DNA of 64,000 nt, taken from positions 1-64,000 of the forward strand of contig CAWDBL010000024.1 of the NCBI GenBank assembly GCA_963800505.1. Direction: 5' to 3'. Position numbers and translations under genes: made by a program. The notes beneath the pieces were generated by a model. The model made no database searches, was not told where the DNA came from, and saw nothing but the letters and a program-made list of their open reading frames with translations. Positions 7,913 to 16,458 of this stretch are shown here, piece by piece; position 1 is the stretch's first letter, and each line of letters starts with the position of its first letter. The DNA is from Fodinibacter sp963800505. GTDB taxonomy: Bacteria > Actinomycetota > Actinomycetes > Actinomycetales > Dermatophilaceae.

Positions 7913-8862
7913 CCTCACCTGACAGCACGGCCACCGTGATCCGGACCGACGGTCTCACCAAGGTCTTCGGCTCGGTCTCGGCGGTGGTCGACCTCGACCT
8001 GGCCGTCCGCTCGGGGGACATCTACGGGTTCCTCGGCTCGAACGGCTCGGGCAAGACGACGACGGTGCGCTGCCTGCTGGGGCTCGTGCTGCCCACCTCG
8101 GGGAAGATCGAGCTCTTCGGACAGGAGATGCCCAAGGCGTCCGGCGTCGTGCTGGAGCGGGTCGGTGCCCTGGTGGAGGGACCGGCCGCGTACGGGCACC
8201 TCTCCGGGCTGGCCAACCTCATGCTCCTCGACGCGAGTGGGAAGACACCCGCGGGCCCGCTCGGGGGTGGCCGGCGCGACCGCCGGGACCGCGCCTCGCA
8301 CGCCTTGGGCCTCGTCGGCCTGCAGTCTGTCGGCCGGCGACCGGTGCGTGGCTACTCGCTGGGCATGCGGCAACGGCTCGGCCTGGCCGCAGCAATGCTG
8401 CGCCAGCCGGAGCTGCTCGTCCTTGACGAGCCGACCAACGGGCTGGACCCGAGCGGCATCCGTGAGATCCGCGAGCTGCTCGGGACCCTGCACGACGCCG
8501 GGACGACGATCTTCCTGTCGAGCCACCTGCTCGCCGAGGTGGAGCAGCTGTGCACCCGGATCGGGCTGCTGGACCGCGGCCGGCTCGTACTCGAGCAGGA
8601 CCTCGCCGTGCTCCAGGCACCCACCGGACGGGTCGTCATCGTGACCCCGGACCCGCATCGCGCCGCCGCGCTGCTCGGCGGGGCGGTCGAGGAACGCGAC
8701 GGGGAGCGGCTGGTCGTCCGGGCAGGGGACCCCGGAGACCTCAACGCCCGTCTCGTCGGCGCCGGAGTCGTGGTGCGTGAGCTCGGCCCCGAGCGGCGCT
8801 CGCTCGAGGACGTCATCGACGAGCACACCAGCCGTCGCAGCCAGGACGAGGTGGCCCGGTGA
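7909..8862 (+). CDS. ABC-2 type transporter ATP-binding protein
   Basis: 317 aa. Walker A is GSNGSGKTTTV (about residues 43-53), the signature is YSLGMRQRLGLA, Walker B is LLVLDEPTNGLDP, and the switch His is in SSHLL. The C-terminal ~90 residues form the accessory domain usual in DrrA/NatA-type exporters. It is coupled on both sides (ATGA with the LolA-like gene, GTGA with the permease). The substrate is unknown; antibiotic or lipid export is typical of this class. Confidence 0.92.
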   Translation: MTSPDSTATVIRTDGLTKVFGSVSAVVDLDLAVRSGDIYGFLGSNGSGKTTTVRCLLGLVLPTSGKIELFGQEMPKASGVVLERVGALVEGPAAYGHLSGLANLMLLDASGKTPAGPLGGGRRDRRDRASHALGLVGLQSVGRRPVRGYSLGMRQRLGLAAAMLRQPELLVLDEPTNGLDPSGIREIRELLGTLHDAGTTIFLSSHLLAEVEQLCTRIGLLDRGRLVLEQDLAVLQAPTGRVVIVTPDPHRAAALLGGAVEERDGERLVVRAGDPGDLNARLVGAGVVVRELGPERRSLEDVIDEHTSRRSQDEVAR

Positions 8863-9674
8863 ACCACGTTGAGCTCACCAAGCTCTTCGGGAGGCGGCGA
8901 ACCTGGGTCGCGATCCTGCTGCTCAACCTCCTGCCCACCATCGTGGCGGCCCTGCTGGCATGGACGGGCATCGCGCCACGGCCCGGCACCGGCCCAGCCT
9001 TTCTCAGTGCCGTCTCGGCGAACGGGTCGTTGTTCGCCATAGCGGCGCTCGCCATCGTCCTTCCCCTCTTCCTGCCGGTGTCGATCGCCGTCGTGGCCGG
9101 GGAGTCGGTGGCCGGAGAGGCCCAGGCCGGCACCTTGCGCTACCTGCTCGTCCGGCCGGTGGGTCGAACCCGGCTCCTGGTGCGCAAGCTGGCCGCGATC
9201 ACCGCCTTCGTGCTCGTCGCGGTGCTGTCGGTCGCCGGGGTCGGTTTCCTGGTGGGTCGGCTGCTGCTGGGCAACGCCCCAGTCTCCGGAGCCATGCTCA
9301 GCCTGTCCGGCTCGGCCCTGACACCGGGGCAGGTCGCCTGGCGCAGCGCCGCCGCCATCGCGTTCGTCACGATCTCGATGTTGGGGGTGGCCTCTCTCGC
9401 GCTCTTGCTCTCCACGATGACCGACTCCCCGCAGTCGGCGACCCTGGGCGCCCTTGCCTTCCTCATCGGCTCCTCCCTCCTCCTGACGGTGGACGCGGCT
9501 CGCCCGCTCCAGCCCTACCTCCCCACCCGGTACTGGCTCTCCTTCGTCGACCTCTACCGGGACCCGATCCTGTGGAGCAACATCCAGCGCGGGATCGGTC
9601 TGCAGCTGCTCTACGTCGCCGTCTTCCTCGGCGCCGCCTGGGCCAACTTCACGACCCGCGATGTCACGAGCTAG
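8859..9674 (+). CDS. ABC-2 type transporter permease
   Basis: 271 aa, starting with GTG inside the ATPase stop. It has about six hydrophobic segments, the family-typical first loop LTKLFGRRRTWVAI, and GESVAGEAQAGTLRYLLVRPVGRTRLL, a segment conserved in NatB/ABC-2 permeases. It forms the exporter with the preceding ATPase. The 3' end overlaps the convergent lipase-like gene by 11 bp. Confidence 0.9.
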   Translation: MNHVELTKLFGRRRTWVAILLLNLLPTIVAALLAWTGIAPRPGTGPAFLSAVSANGSLFAIAALAIVLPLFLPVSIAVVAGESVAGEAQAGTLRYLLVRPVGRTRLLVRKLAAITAFVLVAVLSVAGVGFLVGRLLLGNAPVSGAMLSLSGSALTPGQVAWRSAAAIAFVTISMLGVASLALLLSTMTDSPQSATLGALAFLIGSSLLLTVDAARPLQPYLPTRYWLSFVDLYRDPILWSNIQRGIGLQLLYVAVFLGAAWANFTTRDVTS

Positions 9675-10470
9675 GCGCACCATCGAGCCGGTCGCAGTCC
9701 GCCGCCGTCCAGCTCGGCGGTACCTCCCGGCTCAGGACCTCCCGCACCAGGGCCTGGACGAGGGGGTCGCTGGGGAGGTCGCCGTGGCGGGCTGAAGCCC
9801 TCGGGCAGATGCTCTGCAACGACGGGCTCGGCACCCCGTCGACCACGGCCGAGGAGGCCGGCACCACGACCTCGTCGAGTGTGGTCCACAGCGAGACGAA
9901 GACCAGCCCGGCAGGCACCGGCTCCGCGTCGAGCCGCGCCAGCAGCGGGCTGTCGGGCGCAAGTTGGCGGCAGGCCGCCGGGCAGGAGCCCGCAACCAGC
10001 GAGCCCAAGGACGCCAGCTCCGTGCCATGGTGGGGCGAGCCGAGGGTGACGAGGCGGCGCAGGCGGTCGCCGCCGCCGCCCTCGGTGGCCCACAACCGAG
10101 CCACCACGCCGCCGGCGGAGTAGCCCACCACGTCCACCGATGGGGTGAGGGTCCTGGCCAGTGCGGCGTCGACGGCCACGCCGAGCACCTTGGCCTGGTC
10201 GTCCAGGTCGCCCTGTGCGCGATCGGGGAGGGCGACCACGGTCACGTCGCGGCCCTGTTCGCGCAAGGACCGGGCGAGCGCATCGAGGGACTGCGTCGAC
10301 CCGCCATATCCCGGCACGAGCAGCACCGGACCAGCCACCGACTGGTCGACCGGGCTGGCCGGCTGCCGCGAGAGCAGCGCCGCGAGGAGTCCAGCCAGCA
10401 GTGCGAGCACGACGAGTGCAAGCACCGCGAGCACGACTCGACGACGAGCCGGGGCCAGTCGGGAGAGCAC
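9664..10470 (-). CDS. secreted or membrane-anchored lipase-like alpha/beta hydrolase
   Basis: 268 aa. An N-terminal hydrophobic anchor (about residues 11-34) precedes an alpha/beta-hydrolase of the triacylglycerol-lipase/PGAP1-like group: oxyanion region LLVPGYGGS, nucleophile elbow GYSAGG (Ser), TLGSPHHGT, a putative Asp in TTLDEVV, and a late His in ARHGDLP. Cysteine pairs in GSCPAACRQ suggest extracytoplasmic folding. The substrate is not predictable. Confidence 0.8.
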   Translation of the reverse strand: MLSRLAPARRRVVLAVLALVVLALLAGLLAALLSRQPASPVDQSVAGPVLLVPGYGGSTQSLDALARSLREQGRDVTVVALPDRAQGDLDDQAKVLGVAVDAALARTLTPSVDVVGYSAGGVVARLWATEGGGGDRLRRLVTLGSPHHGTELASLGSLVAGSCPAACRQLAPDSPLLARLDAEPVPAGLVFVSLWTTLDEVVVPASSAVVDGVPSPSLQSICPRASARHGDLPSDPLVQALVREVLSREVPPSWTAADCDRLDGAPSS

Positions 10471-10556
10471 ACCACATCATCGGCCACCAAGCCCGCTAGG
10501 CACCTGCATGAGGCAACCGGGCCAGGCAGGACGGTGACAGGCGGCGGCGGGTTTCG

Positions 10557-11036
10557 TCAGGGGCGGATGCCGTCGTAGTAGTCCAGGTCGGTGCCGGGAG
10601 GCAGCACTGGAACGGACACCTCGTTCGCGCCGGCCTCAGGAGTGCTGACGACCAGCGTGACGGTGGCACCGGGAATCACCGGTATCGGGCCGAGGTCGAC
10701 GTTGGTCGGCATCGAGGAGATGCCGTCCCCGGCGAACGGCGCCAAGGTGAACCGAGCGGGTGCCCCACGCTGGTCCACCGAGACCGCCACCTCGATCGGC
10801 TGTCCGGTGACGTTGACCGCCTGCCCCGTGAGCACTCCGCGCGCGCCTCGCGCCGGGGCGACCACCACGAGGTTCTCGAACTCGACCCCCTCGATGGTCA
10901 ACGGGACCCCGTCGGCTTGGATCTGGGGGAACGAGGTGGCGGCCGGCGAGAACAACGAGCACCCCGACAGGGCCACCACCATGGCAATCACGGCCAGCCT
11001 CCAGCTCCGGCGGAAGGTCCGCGCGTCAACACCCAT
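10557..11036 (-). CDS. lipoprotein of unknown function (LpqE/PCuAC-like fold possible)
   Basis: 159 aa. The signal ends in the lipobox LSGC. The rest is beta-rich: FENLVVVAPARGARGVLTGQ, then QPIEVAVSV and IPGATVTLVVST. Short mature lipoproteins with such a beta-sandwich resemble mycobacterial LpqE and the copper-binding PCuAC group. The Met/His copper ligands of PCuAC are not evident, so copper binding is unlikely. The ATG at 11036 lies 6 bp after the upstream SRPBCC gene stop, so the two are probably co-transcribed. Confidence 0.65.
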   Translation of the reverse strand: MGVDARTFRRSWRLAVIAMVVALSGCSLFSPAATSFPQIQADGVPLTIEGVEFENLVVVAPARGARGVLTGQAVNVTGQPIEVAVSVDQRGAPARFTLAPFAGDGISSMPTNVDLGPIPVIPGATVTLVVSTPEAGANEVSVPVLPPGTDLDYYDGIRP

Positions 11037-11042
11037 CCGAGC

Positions 11043-11585
11043 TCACCGTTCCTCACCTCGGTCAGTGGCGGGTCGGGGCTGGGAGGTCGCGGTCGGAGGA
11101 GTGCTGAGCGCGCCCTGCTCGATCTCCTCGTCGGACAGCATGCGGATGCCGTCGTCCGCGGTGGCGCCGCCCTCGGACTCGATGAACGACTTGAAGCGTT
11201 CGAGGTCGGCCTCGGCCTGTCGCTCGACCACGTCGAGCGCGTCGCCGGCCTTCTCCACCAGCCCCTCGGGCTCGTAGTCCAGCACCAAGGTCACCGACGT
11301 CTGGCCGGCGTCGAGCTCTTCGAAGGTCACCGCACCGGCGTTGGTGGTGCCCTCGGTGGCGGCCCAGGCCACCTTGCGGTCCGGGACCTGCTCGAGGATG
11401 CGGGCCTCCCACTGACGTCGCACGCCGCCGATCTCGGCCACCCAGTCAAGGCGGTCGTCCTCCACCTGCGTGACGCTCTCGACCCCCTTCATGAACTGGG
11501 GGAACTCCTCGAACTGCGTCCACTGGTCGTACGCCCGGCGTACCGGGACGTTGACCATGGTGGACTTCTCGACTCGCGTGCTCAT
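11043..11585 (-). CDS. SRPBCC (polyketide cyclase/dehydrase-like) protein
   Basis: 180 aa. It starts MSTRVEKSTMVNVPVRRAYDQW, followed by F-x-EFPQFMKGVESV, which is the START/Bet v1-like layout of cyclase/dehydrase proteins, with a long C-terminal helix (VVERQAEADLERFKSFIE). The ATG at 11585 has GAGGGAG upstream; the longer frame would add unlikely residues. These proteins bind hydrophobic ligands. Nothing here fixes the ligand. Confidence 0.85.
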   Translation of the reverse strand: MSTRVEKSTMVNVPVRRAYDQWTQFEEFPQFMKGVESVTQVEDDRLDWVAEIGGVRRQWEARILEQVPDRKVAWAATEGTTNAGAVTFEELDAGQTSVTLVLDYEPEGLVEKAGDALDVVERQAEADLERFKSFIESEGGATADDGIRMLSDEEIEQGALSTPPTATSQPRPATDRGEER

Positions 11586-11763
11586 GCCGTCTCCCTCGCT
11601 CGTCTCCTGACGCGCGTAGGCGCGCCGGGTACTGGTGACCTCCCACCATCTCCACCGGACATGACGAGCCACCGGACGGTCACATGTCCCTCTCATGACA
11701 AGTTGCCCTCCGAGTGCCAGGGTCGGACACGCAGCCGCAGCCAGGCGTGGGCGAGCGGGGGTG

Positions 11764-12489
11764 TCACCCCTTGCGGCTGGAGGCGCCCAGAATCTGGGCC
11801 AGCTCGGTCAGCGACGTCGCCTCGATCTCGGCGCGATGCATGGTGCGGGGGTAGCGGCTGCCGGTTCGGTTGATCCAGGCGGTGCGCAGTCCGGCCGCGT
11901 GCGCGCCGTGGATGTCCCAGGGGTGTACGGCCACCAGCATCGCGTCGGCGGCGGCGACCCGGCAGGTCTCCAGTGCGTAGTGGTAGGCCGGCGCGGCCGG
12001 TTTCCAGGAGGGCGCGTCCTGCACGGACATCAGGGTGTCGAACGCGTCGCCCAGTCCGTTTCGCTCCAGCAGACCTTCGGCGACGGCGGTGGAGCCGTTG
12101 CTCAGGGTCACCAGCCGTGGGCCGAGGGCCTGTAGGGCTCGGATGCCGTCGGCGACGTCGGCGTGCAGCGGCAGCCGGGCGAACCCGGACATGACGTGTT
12201 CGGTGGCCGCATCGGCGTCCGACGCGACGCCCTGCAGGAGGCCGCGCAGAGCGTCCTCGGCAAGCTCGGCGAAGCTGGGGTTGGCCCTGGTGATGGTCAG
12301 GGCGAACCCGTCGCGCAGCAGGCCGGCGAACCAGGTGGCCGCCAGGTGGCCGGGCAGGCCGACCTCATCGAAGCGCGACGCCATCGGTGACATGTCGGAG
12401 AGCGTCTCGTTGACGTCGAAGACGACCAGGGTTGGTGGGGAGGCCTCGGCCGCGTGGGCGGTCCGCGGCGCAACGGACTGCTCCGTCAT
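11764..12489 (-). CDS. haloacid dehalogenase, type II (HAD superfamily)
   Basis: 241 aa. HAD motif I is VFDVNETLSD (nucleophile Asp), motif II is LVTLSNGS, the motif III Lys is in SWKPAAPAYHYA, and motif IV is VAVHPWDIHGAHAAG. The spacing and the WDIHGA-x-AG-x-RTAWINR segment match L-2-haloacid dehalogenases and close relatives. It may act on a 2-haloacid or on a phosphorylated metabolite; motifs alone do not separate these. Confidence 0.85.
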   Translation of the reverse strand: MTEQSVAPRTAHAAEASPPTLVVFDVNETLSDMSPMASRFDEVGLPGHLAATWFAGLLRDGFALTITRANPSFAELAEDALRGLLQGVASDADAATEHVMSGFARLPLHADVADGIRALQALGPRLVTLSNGSTAVAEGLLERNGLGDAFDTLMSVQDAPSWKPAAPAYHYALETCRVAAADAMLVAVHPWDIHGAHAAGLRTAWINRTGSRYPRTMHRAEIEATSLTELAQILGASSRKG

Positions 12490-12590
12490 CAGAGCTCCAG
12501 TTCTGGTGGCGGCTGGCCACCGACAAGGACTTCCTCTGCTCGATCATGCCCGAGGACCGGACGCCGCGGCGCGCCCGAAGGCGCGTTCAC

Positions 12591-13604
12591 TCAGACGTGC
12601 TGCGGGTCGGGGACGGGCGCGTTGGCCTCTGGTGCTGCTGGGGCCTGCTGCGCGCGGGTGGTGCTGTAGTAGCTGACGGCCACCATGGCCAGGCCCAGGG
12701 TTGCCCATGCTGAGAGGGCAAGCACAGAACCGGAGATCGCAGCGCCGTCGAACCCGGTGACTCCTCTGACGATGTCGACGGTGGCGCCCAGGGGCATCCG
12801 GTGACCGAGAGTGGACCAGGGTTCGGGGAGCAGCTCAGGGGCGCTGGTCGCGGCCGACCAGGGGTTGCCCACGATGATCAGGGTCAGCTCGGCTGCGATG
12901 AGCCCGATGCGTCCGGTCAGGCGGTAGAAGCCGACGAGCACGATGGCGATGGTGGCGACACCGGCGGAGATGGCGGCCCACTCGGCCACAGCACTGCCGT
13001 CGAGAGCGGAGTAGGCGCCACGGATGACGCCCAGGAGCACGGCCCCGAACAGTCCGCCCAGGACGAGGCTGCCGACCACCTGACCTCGCCGGGATCCGAC
13101 GAGGAAGATCAGGATCATGCCCGCGAGGATCCCGCTGATGGTGATGGGGAGCGCGCCGCCGGCAAGGCCGGCTCCGCGCGGGTCCGCCGCGGGAGTCGGG
13201 GCGACGTCGGTGACCGACGCGGCGCCGACCTGTCCGGCGAGCTGGGTGAGGATCTGGGCGACTGCCGGGGAGGCGGACGTCGCGATCATCACCTGCGCGA
13301 CCTCCGGACCCTCGGTCACCAGGGCGCCGTAGACGGTTCGGTCGAGCACGAGCTCGCGCGCGGCTCCTTGATCGGCTGCCGGAACGACGACGAACCCGCC
13401 GGGAGCCCGCTGGTCGAGCACCGCGGCCACCGCCTGGGCGGCTTCGGCCCCACCGGTCACCGCAACGGGGACGTCGCGGGGGGCTGCCTTGACGCCGGAC
13501 CCGACGAACGACGTGGCCAGCAGACCGACGAGCAGGAGGGCACCAGTGGCTGCCAAGAGCACGCGGGACACGGACGAGGACAGAAAGGAATGTTCATTAC
13601 GCAT
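12591..13604 (-). CDS. YhgE/Pip-like or ABC-2-like membrane protein under TetR control
   Basis: 337 aa. One membrane segment (about residues 13-35) is followed by an extracytoplasmic domain of ~110 residues, then five hydrophobic segments starting at GGALPITISGILAGMILIFL. This one-plus-five layout is typical of YhgE/Pip and ABC-2 type proteins involved in export or secretion. No ATPase lies alongside. It is divergent from a TetR gene across 67 bp that holds two symmetric sites, so it is the likely target of that repressor. Confidence 0.75.
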   Translation of the reverse strand: MRNEHSFLSSSVSRVLLAATGALLLVGLLATSFVGSGVKAAPRDVPVAVTGGAEAAQAVAAVLDQRAPGGFVVVPAADQGAARELVLDRTVYGALVTEGPEVAQVMIATSASPAVAQILTQLAGQVGAASVTDVAPTPAADPRGAGLAGGALPITISGILAGMILIFLVGSRRGQVVGSLVLGGLFGAVLLGVIRGAYSALDGSAVAEWAAISAGVATIAIVLVGFYRLTGRIGLIAAELTLIIVGNPWSAATSAPELLPEPWSTLGHRMPLGATVDIVRGVTGFDGAAISGSVLALSAWATLGLAMVAVSYYSTTRAQQAPAAPEANAPVPDPQHV

Positions 13605-13652
13605 ACCGTCAGTATGGCCAGCTGTCGACGGATGTCAACAATGAACGTTCAT
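13602..13652. promoter_or_regulatory. divergent operator region: 12-bp palindrome plus second inverted repeat
   Basis: ATGAACGTTCAT at 13641-13652 is a perfect palindrome. CATAC-CGTCA-GTATG at 13602-13616 is a second inverted repeat and overlaps the start codon of the membrane-protein gene. A further half-site (TGTTCAT) lies at 13591-13597. Their position between the TetR gene and its divergent neighbour fits autoregulation and target repression. Confidence 0.6.
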
Positions 13653-13671
13653 CTCACCTAGACTGGCGCGC

Positions 13672-14394
13672 ATGCCATCCACCTCCCCCACCGGCTCCTC
13701 GCAGGACACTTCAGCTGCGCCCGAGGACCCGACCCCTCGGCCGGCTGAACCCGCGCCCGCCGAGGTTCCGGCATCGACAGCACGGCGCTCGGCGAAGCGG
13801 GACGCGGTGCTCGCGGCCGCGCTGCGCTGCTTCGAGCGCGAGGGGTTCCACCGTGCGAGCATGGCGGCCGTCATCGAGGAGGCGGGAGTCTCAGCAGGAA
13901 CGGTGTACCGGTACTTCCCCTCGAAGACCGACCTCATCCGCGCCTGCGCCGAAGAGGTCTTCGGCAATGTCGACGCCGAGCTCCTTCGCCTCGAGCAGCA
14001 GGACCCGCCGCCCCAGCCGGCCGACGTTCTGCCACAGCTGATCGCCGCGGGACTCGACGTCGGTAACCGGTTCGGCGTCGACCTGACCCGAATCGGTGTC
14101 ACCACCTGGACCGAGGCTCTGCGTGACCCGCTGGTCATGGAGCAGGTCCAGCAGCGCTACGGCCGGATCCGCTCGGCGATCACCGTGCTCGCCGCCGGCT
14201 GGGCCACCGACGCTGGGCTCAGCGAGGACGACGTCGACGTGGCAGCGGTCGGCCAGGCACTCTTCGGAGCGATCCCCGGCTTCGTCCTGCAGCACCTGAT
14301 CTTCGGCGACCTCACACCAGAGCAGTACGGTCGCGGCCTGAAAGACCTCGGCCGGATCATTGCCGGACTGGCTGCGCCGGACGGCACGAGGTAG
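13672..14394 (+). CDS. TetR-family transcriptional regulator
   Basis: 240 aa. After a Pro/Thr/Ser-rich ~35-residue extension comes the TetR helix-turn-helix: KRDAVLAAALRCFEREGFHR, ASMAAVIEEAGVSAGTVYRYF, PSKTDLI. The helical ligand-binding domain ends FGAIPGFVLQHLIFGDLTPEQY, close to multidrug or membrane-stress TetR regulators. It is divergent from a six-segment membrane protein and probably represses it from the palindrome at 13641-13652. The ligand is unknown. Confidence 0.92.
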   Translation: MPSTSPTGSSQDTSAAPEDPTPRPAEPAPAEVPASTARRSAKRDAVLAAALRCFEREGFHRASMAAVIEEAGVSAGTVYRYFPSKTDLIRACAEEVFGNVDAELLRLEQQDPPPQPADVLPQLIAAGLDVGNRFGVDLTRIGVTTWTEALRDPLVMEQVQQRYGRIRSAITVLAAGWATDAGLSEDDVDVAAVGQALFGAIPGFVLQHLIFGDLTPEQYGRGLKDLGRIIAGLAAPDGTR

Positions 14395-14580
14395 ACAGCC
14401 GAGTCAGCAGTCCCCCTTGCTCACGTCACCCCCCGGTATCAAGAGCCCGCAAACCGTCCCGCACCTGTCACCGTGGAGACACCCCGGACGACGTCGTGCA
14501 CCAGCCAACGCGATCGCCGCCCGGCGCGAATGGTCCTGGTGTCGGTAGCGAGCGCCGCAGCGCTCGAGCTTGCTGCCTCA

Positions 14581-14640
14581 TCGGGAAGGGGGGACCCTCA
14601 TTGGGAAGGGGGGACCTTCATTGGGAAGGGGGGACCCTCG
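14581..14640 (+). repeat. three tandem 20-bp direct repeats upstream of the peptide transporter
   Basis: Copies at 14581-14600, 14601-14620 and 14621-14640 share TYGGGAAGGGGGGACCYTCR and differ at only three positions. The array ends 26 bp before the POT transporter start. The 272-bp gap (14395-14666) holds no convincing gene otherwise. The purine-rich units resemble Shine-Dalgarno sequences. The array could be a regulator binding array, a leader RNA feature, or a variable-number repeat. Confidence 0.8.
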
Positions 14641-14666
14641 ACTCAGCTGCCTGACCAGGAGGACAC

Positions 14667-16187
14667 ATGAGCACCGCCTCGGCCGCCCGGAGCAGAAACT
14701 CAGACACTGACGGGGGTGACCGGGCGTTCTTCGGCCAGCCCAAGGGTTTGGGGACCCTGTTCTTCGTCGAGCTCTGGGAGCGGTTCTCCTACTACGGGAT
14801 GCGCGCCATCCTGCTGTACTTCCTGATCGCGACGACCGCCGACGGCGGCCTGGGGATCGACGAGACGACCGGTACCGCGGTGGTCACCATCTACGGGGCC
14901 TCGGTCTACCTGCTGTCGATCATCGGTGGGTTCACCGCCGACCGGATGTTCGGGCCCAGGCGCTCGACGCTCTACGGCGCGCTGGTCATCATGGCCGGCC
15001 ACATCTGCCTGTCGATCCCGGCCTCGGCGACCGCCTGGCTCGGCATCGCCCTCGTCGCCTTCGGCACCGGGCTCCTGAAGCCCAACATCTCGACGATGGT
15101 GGGCATGCAGTACAGCAGCGATGACCCCCGCCGTGACGCGGGGTTCTCGATCTTCTACATGTCGATCAACATCGGCGCCTTCTTCTCACCGCTCATCGTC
15201 GGCTGGTTGCGTGACAACTACGGCTTCCACGTCGGATTCTCCGCCGCCGCCGTCGGCATGGCCGTTGCGGTCGTGTGGTTCGTTCGTGGTCGCAAGGTGC
15301 TGGGGCCCCACGTCGACGACGTGCCCAACCCACTCACCAAGGAAGAGCAGGTGAAGGTGGGCGGTCTGGCCGCCGGCGCCGTGGTCGCCTTCGCGCTCGT
15401 CGTGGTGCTCGCCGGCATGTGGCGCGACACGATTCTCGAGCAGGTCATCGACGCCATCTCGATCGTCGCGCTGCTCACCCCGATCGCCTACTTCACCGTG
15501 ATGTTCCGCAGCTCGAAGGTCGAGACAGAGGAGAAGTCGCACCTGCTCGCGTACGTGCCGCTCTGGATCGGCGCCATGCTCTTCTGGATGATCTTCGAGC
15601 AGGCCGCCGGGAAGATGGCCCTGTTCGCCGCCGATCGCACGGTCACCGAGACGGCCGGTATCGACATCAGCCCGGAGTGGTTCCAGTCGGTCAACCCGCT
15701 CGCCATCGTGGTGCTCGCGCCCGTTGCCGGCTGGATCTGGACGCGGCGTGCCGGACGCTTCCCGTCGACCCCGATGAAGTTCGTCCTCGGCGTCACGCTC
15801 ATCGGGCTGTCGGCGCTCGCCATGTCGTGGGCCTTCGCCACCTTCCAGGGCAACACTGCGCCCGTCTACATCCTCGGTGGCGTGTTCGTGATGCAGACCG
15901 TGGCCGAGCTCTGCATCTCGCCCGTCGGCCTCTCCGCCACCACCCGACTGGCGCCCAAGGCCTTCGCCAGCCAGGCGATGGCCCTGTGGTTCCTCGGCAG
16001 CGCCGCCGGTCAGGCGCTGGCGGCCCAGATGATCCAAGCGATGGGCGACCTCTCGGACTCCACCTACTACCTGGTGAACGCGGTCATCACCCTCGTGGTG
16101 GCCGGCATCCTGTTGGCGCTGGTGCCGTGGATCCGCACCAAGATGGCGACCGCCGAACTGCACGCCGTCGCGTCGGGGGCGCACTGA
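14667..16187 (+). CDS. proton-dependent oligopeptide transporter (POT/PTR2 family)
   Basis: 506 aa with about 14 hydrophobic segments. The POT motif ELWERFSYYGMRAIL (residues ~32-46, the E-x-x-ER proton-coupling motif) and the PTR2 signature around FYMSINIGAFFSPLIVG are both present. Related proteins (DtpT, YclF) import di- and tripeptides with protons. The start at 14667 follows AGGAGG (14657-14662). It is a single gene, preceded by the 20-bp repeat array and followed by tRNA-Asn on the other strand. Confidence 0.93.
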   Translation: MSTASAARSRNSDTDGGDRAFFGQPKGLGTLFFVELWERFSYYGMRAILLYFLIATTADGGLGIDETTGTAVVTIYGASVYLLSIIGGFTADRMFGPRRSTLYGALVIMAGHICLSIPASATAWLGIALVAFGTGLLKPNISTMVGMQYSSDDPRRDAGFSIFYMSINIGAFFSPLIVGWLRDNYGFHVGFSAAAVGMAVAVVWFVRGRKVLGPHVDDVPNPLTKEEQVKVGGLAAGAVVAFALVVVLAGMWRDTILEQVIDAISIVALLTPIAYFTVMFRSSKVETEEKSHLLAYVPLWIGAMLFWMIFEQAAGKMALFAADRTVTETAGIDISPEWFQSVNPLAIVVLAPVAGWIWTRRAGRFPSTPMKFVLGVTLIGLSALAMSWAFATFQGNTAPVYILGGVFVMQTVAELCISPVGLSATTRLAPKAFASQAMALWFLGSAAGQALAAQMIQAMGDLSDSTYYLVNAVITLVVAGILLALVPWIRTKMATAELHAVASGAH

Positions 16188-16250
16188 ACCGACCGGCCCT
16201 GCGCCTGCGGGCCGAGCCGTCACACCGCGACTGCGGCATCCGACAACGAG

Positions 16251-16287
16251 AAACCCCCGAACCGACGTTTCCGCAGTTCAGGGGCTT
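16251..16287 (-). terminator. hairpin after tRNA-Asn
   Basis: Arms 16251-16262 and 16276-16287 pair over 12 positions (two are G-U pairs) around a 13-base loop. On the minus strand the stem runs into GGTTTCTCGTT, a modest T-rich tail, so it is most likely the terminator of the tRNA transcript. It could also stop transcripts from the POT gene on the other strand. Confidence 0.65.
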
Positions 16288-16297
16288 CTTGGGGGCG

Positions 16298-16370
16298 CTC
16301 CCCCGGTTGGACTCGAACCAACAACCTGCCGATTAACAGTCGGCTGCTCTGCCAATTGAGCTACAGGGGA
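16298..16370 (-). tRNA. tRNA-Asn (GTT)
   Basis: 73 nt. The acceptor stem TCCCCTG pairs with CGGGGGA, with discriminator G. The anticodon stem GCCGA/TCGGC holds loop CTGTTAA with anticodon GTT. The T-stem GTTGG/CCAAC holds loop TTCGAGT. The 3' CCA is not encoded. No second tRNA is adjacent. Confidence 0.97.
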
Positions 16371-16458
16371 AAGCCTGCCGCGGGATCGCCGCAGCAGCGC
16401 CCGGCAACGATAGCAAAGGGAGCACCCATGTTCGAAAACGGGCGGGCGCCCGGCGCGC

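Noticed and set aside
8352..9683. Minus-strand frame of 443 codons opposite the ABC transporter
   Set aside because: The Walker and membrane-segment patterns are on the plus strand; this is their shadow.
14395..14640. CRISPR array at the tandem repeats
   Set aside because: The 20-bp units are directly adjacent with no spacers, only three copies are present, and no cas genes are near.
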